The translations under genes and the position numbers were made by a program. A stretch of DNA of 8,774 nt. It comes from Bacteroidales bacterium (GTDB lineage Bacteria; Bacteroidota; Bacteroidia; Bacteroidales; VadinHA17). Below are positions 1 through 7,100 of this stretch, piece after piece (position 1 is the stretch's first letter; every line of letters starts with the position of its first letter). Below the pieces are notes generated by a model that was not told the DNA's origin, ran no database searches, and saw only the letters and a program-made list of their open reading frames with translations. The stretch covers positions 1 to 8,774 of the forward strand of contig JADGPV010000065.1 of assembly GCA_017882245.1 (NCBI GenBank), read 5' to 3'.

Positions 1-1095
1 CTGAGGTTTGATATTGATCTTTTTGATGTTCTTATAGCTGTTTAGCTTATCAACCTGTATCTCATTGTCAAAGTGACCAATATTGCATACGATAGCCTGG
101 TCCTTCATCTTTTCCATATGTTCTATGGTGATAATATCGCGGTTACCAGTAGCTGTGACAAAAATATTTCCCTCGGGCAGGGTGTCTTCCACCGTCTTGA
201 CTTCGAAACCCTCCATCGCTGCCTGCAAAGCACATATAGGATCTATCTCTGTGACAATAACCCTGGCTCCATAGGCCCGCATCGAGCGTGCCGAGCCCTT
301 TCCTACGTCTCCGTAACCGCAAACAACAACAACCTTGCCTGCTATCATCACTGCAGTGGCTCTCTTGATACCATCAGCCAGTGATTCACGGCATCCGTAC
401 AGATTATCGAATTTACTCTTGGTGACTGAGTCATTCACGTTTATGGCAGGCACCAGCAATTCACCGGCCTCCTTCATTTGGTAGAGACGATGAACCCCGG
501 TAGTGGTCTCCTCGGATATGCCCTCCATCTCCTTGATTGTTCTGTGCCATTTCTGAGGATCTTCAGCCAGGATTTTCTTAAGTGTATCAGTTATGATGCC
601 TTCCTCTCTGTTGCTTGGTTTGACATCAAGGAGAGAATGGTCCTTTTCGGCCTTGTATCCCTTATGAACGAGGAGTGAGGCGTCACCGCCGTCGTCAACG
701 ATCAGGTTCGGGCCTTTTCCCCCGGGGAACGAAAGGGCCTGTGCGGTGCACCACCAGTATTCCTCCAGCGTCTCCCCCTTCCATGCAAAAACGGGAATCC
801 CAGCAGCAGCGATGGCTGCAGCAGCATGATCCTGGGTCGAGAAGATATTGCAGCTTGCCCAGCGCACATCAGCGCCAAGCTCACGCAGTGTTTCAATAAG
901 GACAGCCGTCTCAATGGTCATATGTAGTGACCCCGTGATCCTTGCACCCTTGAGCGGCCTGGATACCGAATATTTCTTTCTTATGGAGAGAAGTCCCGGC
1001 ATCTCTTTCTCCGCAATCTCAATACCCTTGCGGCCTGCTTCTGCCAGCGAAATATCTTTTACCTTGTATTGGAGATCCTGATTAATAAATGGCAT
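1..1095 (-). CDS. ahcY: Adenosylhomocysteinase (S-adenosyl-L-homocysteine hydrolase), 3' end cut by window edge
   Basis: This cytosolic enzyme reversibly splits S-adenosylhomocysteine into adenosine and homocysteine, clearing the inhibitory by-product of methyl transfer. The frame is open from ATG at 1095 to base 1 without a stop, giving 365 residues; bacterial members are usually about 430-470, so roughly the last 100 are outside the window. Visible landmarks are SLHMTIETAVLIETL (His58, matching human His55), FSTQDHAAAA (86-94), DDGGD (Asp135, human Asp131), SEETTTGVH (Glu196, human Glu156), NVNDSVTKSKFDNLYG (Lys226, Asp230, Asn231, the catalytic and NAD-binding core) and the Rossmann motif CGYGDVGKG (259-267). 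Between Asp135 and Glu196 it carries about 36 residues more than the human enzyme, the insertion typical of many bacterial forms. ribF lies 51 bases upstream on the same strand, but ahcY probably has its own promoter. Identity is very secure. Confidence 0.97.
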   Translation of the reverse strand, partial: MPFINQDLQYKVKDISLAEAGRKGIEIAEKEMPGLLSIRKKYSVSRPLKGARITGSLHMTIETAVLIETLRELGADVRWASCNIFSTQDHAAAAIAAAGIPVFAWKGETLEEYWWCTAQALSFPGGKGPNLIVDDGGDASLLVHKGYKAEKDHSLLDVKPSNREEGIITDTLKKILAEDPQKWHRTIKEMEGISEETTTGVHRLYQMKEAGELLVPAINVNDSVTKSKFDNLYGCRESLADGIKRATAVMIAGKVVVVCGYGDVGKGSARSMRAYGARVIVTEIDPICALQAAMEGFEVKTVEDTLPEGNIFVTATGNRDIITIEHMEKMKDQAIVCNIGHFDNEIQVDKLNSYKNIKKINIKPQ

Positions 1096-1117
1096 ATTCT
1101 TTAGTTTTTTAAGTCTG

Positions 1118-1125
1118 CAAAGATA
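1118..1125 (-). promoter_or_regulatory. Candidate Bacteroidota -7 promoter element for ahcY
   Basis: Read on the minus strand this is TATCTTTG, a full match to the Bacteroidota -7 consensus TAnnTTTG. It sits in the 51-base gap between ribF and ahcY, 22 bases before the ahcY ATG, so a transcript starting a few bases downstream would have a leader of roughly 15-20 bases. No TTTG-like -33 element is visible at the expected distance upstream, so the call rests on one short motif plus its position. No Shine-Dalgarno sequence precedes the ATG; the leader is A-rich. Confidence 0.45.
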
Positions 1126-1146
1126 ACTAATACCGGGCTTTTTTGT

Positions 1147-2085
1147 TCATTTTCTTAATAGAGCGATGGTCATTGCACGATCTTTTTCCAGCTGAACAGC
1201 AAGAGCATCAACGCTTTTAAATTTCATTTCATCGCGTAAACGGTGACGGAATCGTACGGTGATGTTGCTGCCATACAGGTCAGATTTCAAATCAATTATG
1301 TGCGCTTCAATCGTCCTCTGTCCGTCGTTATCAGCAATAGTAGGCCTTATTCCGATATTGAGTATGGCAATGTGCTTTTTTTTGTCACCTTCCACCTCAG
1401 CCTCAACAGCATATACACCACTACCAGGGATAAGCTTATATTTGAATTGGGGAGCGATATTTGCCGTGGGAAATCCAATCTCTCTACCTATTCTTTTACC
1501 GGAGACTACTTTTCCTCTTAAAAAATAATCGTATCCCAGCAAAGCAGATGCCTTACTGACATCGCCTTCCTCCAGCAGACCTCTGATGGATGATGAGCTT
1601 ACGGTCTTCCCGCCGACAGTGAAAGCTTCTTCTCTAGTGACCCTGAATCCCATACTGGCTGCAGAGTCAAGTACGGTCCTGCTGTCACCTTCATGCTTAT
1701 TCCCGAAGTGATGGTTGAAGCCCGTTATAAGATGGCTGATACCAAGGTGACGGCATAATATTTCCGCGATGAACTCTGACGCAGTCATGCGGCTCAACTC
1801 TGAAGTAAAGGGAATGATAACAAGATGACCTATGCCCGTTTCACGCAGGAGGTCAATGCGTTCTTCGATATCAGTAAGGAAGCGCAGGTGTGACGGATCG
1901 CCCGTCAGAACAATTCGCGGGTGAGGATCAAAGGTGACTGCGACAGCATCTGAACCATTTTTTTCCGCTTCGGCCACCACACGTCCGAGAAGCATCCTAT
2001 GGCCAAGATGTACTCCGTCAAAGACACCCATGGTGATTACAGGATTTCTGAAGCTCAGGTTTTTATAGCCGTAGTGTACTTTCAT
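1147..2085 (-). CDS. ribF: Bifunctional riboflavin kinase / FAD synthetase
   Basis: The protein phosphorylates riboflavin to FMN and then adenylylates FMN to FAD in the cytosol. Its 312 residues are the normal bacterial RibF length. The N-terminal FMN adenylyltransferase domain (about 1-180) shows GVFDGVHLGH (20-29, the HxGH nucleotidyltransferase signature), FDPHPR (52-57), GFNHHFGNKHEGD (122-134) and SSSIR (164-168). The C-terminal flavokinase domain (about 185-312) shows GFPTAN (204-209, ATP/Mg and riboflavin site), GVYAV, NIGIRPTI (243-250) and TIEAHIID, with Glu260 at the position of the catalytic base. In the 122-134 motif Asn124 replaces the Asp seen in many family members. The start is the only ATG placed well before the first beta strand, and no ribosome-binding purine run precedes it. 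It is divergent from the branching-enzyme gene and 51 bases upstream of ahcY on the same strand. Confidence 0.96.
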   Translation of the reverse strand: MKVHYGYKNLSFRNPVITMGVFDGVHLGHRMLLGRVVAEAEKNGSDAVAVTFDPHPRIVLTGDPSHLRFLTDIEERIDLLRETGIGHLVIIPFTSELSRMTASEFIAEILCRHLGISHLITGFNHHFGNKHEGDSRTVLDSAASMGFRVTREEAFTVGGKTVSSSSIRGLLEEGDVSKASALLGYDYFLRGKVVSGKRIGREIGFPTANIAPQFKYKLIPGSGVYAVEAEVEGDKKKHIAILNIGIRPTIADNDGQRTIEAHIIDLKSDLYGSNITVRFRHRLRDEMKFKSVDALAVQLEKDRAMTIALLRK

Positions 2086-2150
2086 GACTCTTTTTCAGCA
2101 GTAAAATTAATAAAGGCAGCAATGCAGCGCTCATTTTTTGTAATTTAGTA
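2086..2150. promoter_or_regulatory. Divergent intergenic region between ribF and the branching-enzyme gene
   Basis: These 65 A/T-rich bases must hold, or lie close to, the start sites for two genes transcribed away from each other. No exact TAnnTTTG element is visible on either strand. The nearest candidates each match 7 of the 8 element positions: TAATTTAG (2141-2148, plus strand, almost touching the ATG at 2151) and TAATTTTA (minus strand, bases 2102-2109, toward ribF). Neither has a convincing upstream TTTG partner. The region is called on gene layout; individual promoter elements are not resolved. Confidence 0.35.
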
Positions 2151-4181
2151 ATGATATTGACTGACATGAAAAGATTTTATGAGATCGACCCATGGCTTGA
2201 TCCCTTCAGAGGTGTCATCGAAGCACGTCTGACTTATTGCAATGACCGTGAAGCTGTTATCACAGGAGGCAATACGCTTTCTGATTTTGCCAATGGCCAC
2301 CATTGGTATGGTCTTCACCGGACAGATAAGGGCTGGGTATTCAGGGAACATGCTCCGAATGCTATTGCGATATCGCTTATCGGCACCTTTAACGGATGGA
2401 AAGATGACGGACGTTACGGGCTGCGTCCTGCAGGTGCAGGTGACTGGGTGATAGAGCTTGAGGAAGGTCTGCTGTCACACGGTGACCTGTACAAGATGGA
2501 TGTCAAATGGAGGGGCGGCGGCGGCGAGCGTATCCCGGCATATGCCACGCGCGCTGTCCAGGATGATGCCACAAAGATCTTCTCAGCGCAGGTATGGCAG
2601 CCCGCACAGGGCTATACAATGAAACACCCCTCGCCGCCGCCGCCATCCTCGCTCCTCGTCTATGAAGCCCATGTGGGCATGGCTACCGAAGAAGAGAAAA
2701 CAGGCACCTATCGGGAATTTACTGAAAAGGTGCTTCCGCGCATAAGTCGCCTTGGATACAATACCGTTCAGCTCATGGCCGTACAGGAGCACCCATATTA
2801 TGGCTCTTTCGGATACCATGTTTCCAGCCTGTTCGCACCCTCATCCCGCTTCGGCACACCTGATGAACTCAAAGAACTGATTGATACTGCCCATGGAATG
2901 GGCCTTAGGGTAATAATGGACCTCATCCACTCACATGCTGTGGCCAATACCCTTGAAGGATTGGGATTGCTTGACGGTGACCCGGCACTATACTTTCATA
3001 AGGGAGCAAGAAGAAAGCATGTGGCATGGGACTCGCTCTGTTACGACTACGGCAAACCCATGGTTGCCCATTTCCTTCTTTCAAACTGCAAATACTGGCT
3101 CGAGGAGTTCCATTTTGACGGTTTTCGATTTGACGGCATCACCAGCATGCTGTATTATGATCATGGCCTCGGCTCCAATTTTACCTCCTATAAGCAGTAC
3201 TTTGACGGGAATGAGGATACCGATGCCATCGTCTATCTCACTCTTGCCAACAAGCTGATACATGCTTTTAATCCGGGCGCGACAACAATCGCCGAAGAAA
3301 TGAGCGGCATGCCCGGACTGGCAGCGTCAGTAGACACCGGCGGCCTGGGATTTGACTACAGGCTGGCTATGGGTGTCCCCGACATATGGATCAAGATGGT
3401 AAAGGAGATACCTGACGAAAACTGGGACCTTGGATATCTCCTGCATGAACTCACTCAACACCGCGCTGAGGAACGCGTTGTGTCATACTGTGAATCGCAC
3501 GACCAGGCACTCGTAGGCGACAAGACGCTGATATTCAGGCTTGCAGATGCTGAGATGTATACCTCAATGAGTATTCTGACACCTAACCTGATCATTGACC
3601 GCGCAATGGCGCTGCATAAGATGATAAGGCTCTTTACCTTCCTCACTGCAGGAGGAGGTTACCTGACCTTCATGGGCAATGAATTCGGTCACCCGGAGTG
3701 GATTGACTTCCCGAGGGAAGGAAATAACTGGAGCTATAAATATGCCCGCAGACAATGGAGCCTTGCTGATAATGAACTGCTGAGATACCGTCATCTCGAT
3801 GAATTTGATCGGGCAATGATTGAGACCGGTACAAAGCACGAGCTGCCCCAGGTGCAGATAACAGAGGCTGTCACAATAAACAATGCGGATAAAATAATTG
3901 CTTTTAAACGCGGCAACCTTCTGACAGTAATGAACTTCAATCCGTCAGTCTCATTTACCGGCTATGGCATACCTGTAAAAGGCAAATTCAGGATTATCCT
4001 AAGTACTGATGACCCCTTGTTTGGCGGACAGGGACGCATAGATACTTCCCAGGCATACTTCTCAGTACCTGACCAGGGACGGTATGGCGTGACGGCACCG
4101 CACCATCTCAAACTTTATCTTCCTGCGCGTACAGCAATGGTATTGCTGCATGAAAAGATAAAAAGCATCAAGGACCTTTAG
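2151..4181 (+). CDS. glgB: 1,4-alpha-glucan branching enzyme, GBE1-like (GH13)
   Basis: The enzyme cuts an alpha-1,4-glucan chain and rejoins it through an alpha-1,6 bond, making glycogen branches. Its 676 residues resemble animal and fungal branching enzyme more than classical E. coli GlgB: the EIDPWLDPF segment (11-19), the CBM48-type module (about 55-150, with REHAPN and GTFNGW), QLMAVQEHPYYGSFGYHV (207-224) and FMGNEFGHPEWIDFPR (507-522) are all in order. GH13 regions are DLIHSH (257-262), GFRFDG (324-329, nucleophile Asp328), TIAEEMSG (379-386, acid/base Glu382) and ESHDQ (448-452, Asp451). An all-beta C-terminal domain covers about 575-676. The start may be 2151 or the ATG at 2166; neither has a Shine-Dalgarno sequence and both leave the domain intact. 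The gene converges on the synthase/phosphorylase fusion, leaving one base between stop codons, which fits a shared glycogen role. Confidence 0.95.
   Translation: MILTDMKRFYEIDPWLDPFRGVIEARLTYCNDREAVITGGNTLSDFANGHHWYGLHRTDKGWVFREHAPNAIAISLIGTFNGWKDDGRYGLRPAGAGDWVIELEEGLLSHGDLYKMDVKWRGGGGERIPAYATRAVQDDATKIFSAQVWQPAQGYTMKHPSPPPPSSLLVYEAHVGMATEEEKTGTYREFTEKVLPRISRLGYNTVQLMAVQEHPYYGSFGYHVSSLFAPSSRFGTPDELKELIDTAHGMGLRVIMDLIHSHAVANTLEGLGLLDGDPALYFHKGARRKHVAWDSLCYDYGKPMVAHFLLSNCKYWLEEFHFDGFRFDGITSMLYYDHGLGSNFTSYKQYFDGNEDTDAIVYLTLANKLIHAFNPGATTIAEEMSGMPGLAASVDTGGLGFDYRLAMGVPDIWIKMVKEIPDENWDLGYLLHELTQHRAEERVVSYCESHDQALVGDKTLIFRLADAEMYTSMSILTPNLIIDRAMALHKMIRLFTFLTAGGGYLTFMGNEFGHPEWIDFPREGNNWSYKYARRQWSLADNELLRYRHLDEFDRAMIETGTKHELPQVQITEAVTINNADKIIAFKRGNLLTVMNFNPSVSFTGYGIPVKGKFRIILSTDDPLFGGQGRIDTSQAYFSVPDQGRYGVTAPHHLKLYLPARTAMVLLHEKIKSIKDL
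2514..2644. repeat. 15-bp GC-triplet inverted repeat inside the branching-enzyme gene
   Basis: The arm at 2514-2528 is GGCGGCGGCGGCGAG and the arm at 2630-2644 is its exact reverse complement, separated by 101 bases. They encode the glycine run GGGGE (122-126) and the proline run SPPPP (161-165). The match could form a long-range mRNA stem, but both arms are simple triplet runs, so chance plus codon choice is an adequate explanation. Confidence 0.6.
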
Positions 4182-4182
4182 A

Positions 4183-7100
4183 TCAGTCGACCCACCTAAG
4201 CAGGCAGAAATCCTGCCTGTGCGGAAGGTCTTTATGCTTGGCGTAGATGCGTATCCCGTAAAAGAAAGTACCTGCCATCTCAGGTTGAAAATCAACACTG
4301 TACAATGCCCTTCCCTTCTTCCTGTTTACAAACTTGAACTCCTTGCTTGTGAAAAATGCGTGTTCGCCGTTTTTCAGCATCCGGGTGACAACCATTTCAA
4401 CCCCCACATTTTCCGGCGGAATATTCTTTATGTCAAGGAGGATCTCTGTAGAGTAGGAATGGCCTGAACGGTAAACATTTTTTACCGCATTCTTAAAATC
4501 GTACTTAATAATCTCTATATCCTCCCACGCCCTGGTAATCTGACTTTTCCAGTCAGCAAGCTCACGGGCAAGCGCGTAGTTATCAGCCACCATGCGTTTG
4601 CTCCGTTTATAAAGCTTTTTGTAATATTTTTCCAGATAATCATTAAGCATGCGCCTGGTAGTGAACTCCGGAGCCACCTTTACCATAGTGTTCTTGATGT
4701 AGCTCGTCCACTCACGCGGGATGCCATCATCGTCCCTTGAGTAATACGCTGGTCCGATTTCATACTCAAGCATATTGTATATTGTCTCGGCGTCAATGTC
4801 GTCCTGAAGATCCTTATCAGAATATGTACGTTTTTTGGGCAGTGCCCATCCGGCGAAGGCCCTGTACCCCTCGACCCACCATCCGTCAAGGACGCTGAAA
4901 TGTATTGTGCCGTTCATGACAGCCTTCTCTCCGCTTGTGCCTGACGCCTCGAGCGGTCGTGTGGGAGTGTTAAGCCAGATGTCAACCCCTCGCACAAGAT
5001 ACTTCGCCATTTCTATGTCATAGTTATCAAGGAAGAGCACCTTACCCGCAAACTGCGGCATCTGTGAAACTTCATTGATACGTCTTATAAGATCCTGACC
5101 TCCGCCGTCGTTGGGATGTGCTTTGCCAGCGAAAATAAATTGTACAGGTCTCTCGGCGTTATTAACGATTTTTGCCAGCCTATCGAGATCCCTGAAGAGG
5201 AGATTTGCTCTTTTATATGTGGCAAAACGCCTGGCAAAGCCTATGGTAAGCGCCTTCTCATTCAGGTGACTGCTGATATTCATTAAGGTGCGGGGACTTA
5301 CATGCTTTTCGAGCATATCAGACTGCAGACGTTTGCGAATATTGTCAAAGAGTCTCTTTTTGAGTCTCATTTTTACTTCGAATACCTTCTCGTCCTCGAC
5401 CTGGTAAATTTTCTCCCATTGCTCCCTGTCGGTCTCGTCAAAATGCTTTTTGCCGGTAATTTTTTCATAAACCTGTTCCCATTCCGGTGCGATCCATGTT
5501 GAATGATGTACCCCATTGGTCACATAGCCTATATAGAGTTCATCACGGAGATATCCCGGCCATAGTTTCGCGAAGAGACCACGTGACACATGACCGTGGA
5601 GCTGACTCACACCGTTCATTTCCTGCGAGAAGCGTGTGGCTAGATAACTCATGTTGAACTTACGGTCATTATCGCTCTGGCACCGGCCCAGCGCCATGAG
5701 CTGATCCCATGTAATATTCAGCCTGGTGTGATAATGCGAGATATATTTCCTCAGGAGATCCTCTTCAAAAGCATCATGCCCTGCAGGCACAGGAGTATGC
5801 GTGGTAAAGAGCGTTGAAGCTCTTACAATCTCAATCGCCTGCTCAAAGGTGAGATGGTCGTCTTCAATAAAGTGACGCAGGCGTTCAAACCCTATGAAGG
5901 CTGAATGTCCTTCATTACTGTGGTAAATGTCTGGCTTAATTCCAAGTTCAATGAGTGCGCGCATTCCGCCGATGCCAAGGATCAGCTCCTGCTTCAGCCT
6001 GTTTTCCGAATCGCCTCCGTAAAGGTAATTTGTTATGGCTCTGTCTTCAGGTATATTTTCATCAATATCCGTATCAAGAAGGTACAGATTGACTTTCCCT
6101 ACTGAAGCAAGCCACACACGTGCCTTGACCGTTCGTCCGGGCCAGGTGAGAGAAATAGTCAAAACATTGTTTTTGGAATCCTTAACCTGTTTGACCGGCA
6201 GCTGAGAGAAATTTTCAGCCTCATATATTGTCTGCTGTTCACCCTTTGGGCCGAGTTTCTGTCTGAAATAACCGTATCGATAGAGCAATCCTATTCCGGT
6301 AATTTTGACATTTGAATCACTTGCCTCCTTAAGATAATCGCCTGCAAGAACACCCAGACCGCCAGAGTAGATCTTAAGGCTGGGATGAATACCAAACTCC
6401 ATGCTGAAATAGGCCACTGAAGGAAGCTCAGTGTTATCGGGCCTTGCGAGATATTCAGTGAACTCCCTGAAGATTCTGTTAGAATCATCGAGGAAAACCC
6501 CGTCATCTGCCAGCACTACGAGCCTTTTATAATCTATTGTCTCAAGCAGCCGTTTAGGGTTATGCGCCACATCTTCCCAGAGTGTGGGGTCCATACGGCG
6601 GAAGAGAAACTCGGCTTCGCTGTTCCATGACCACCAGAGGTTTGAGGAAAGATCCTTCAGATAACTGAGGCGCTGCGGTAACTCTGACTGTACGTAAATA
6701 TCCTTCCACACCGGTACCTGGTGAGGCTTACTCACCTGCACCTCCGTAGCCTCAAGGATACGTGCATATTCTCTTGGCTGCTCTTGCCTGTCCTCGCTCT
6801 TTTCAAGGGCAAATGTGTAAGCATCAGTATAATAATGAAACAATGCAGTCCAGTTTGCAATGCGCGATACCTCCCAGGCTTTATCCCGGGCTGTGCCCAC
6901 ATCTTCCCTGCTCATCTGCATGAACTTGCGTATATACGCCTCCATTTCATCGGTGACCTCTTTTTCGTTGTCATCAGTGCGGTTCAACACCAGGCATCCG
7001 TTTCCGGGGTTATCGAAATAAGTGTTAACCCACATTCCAAATCCGGAAAGGTTGGTTGTGACAGTGGGTACATGAAACATGAGGCTTTCAAGAGGTGTAT

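Noticed and set aside
702..914. Minus-strand 70-codon frame within ahcY
   Set aside because: It overlaps the ahcY coding frame on the same strand but in another register; the SAHH frame carries all conserved motifs through this stretch.
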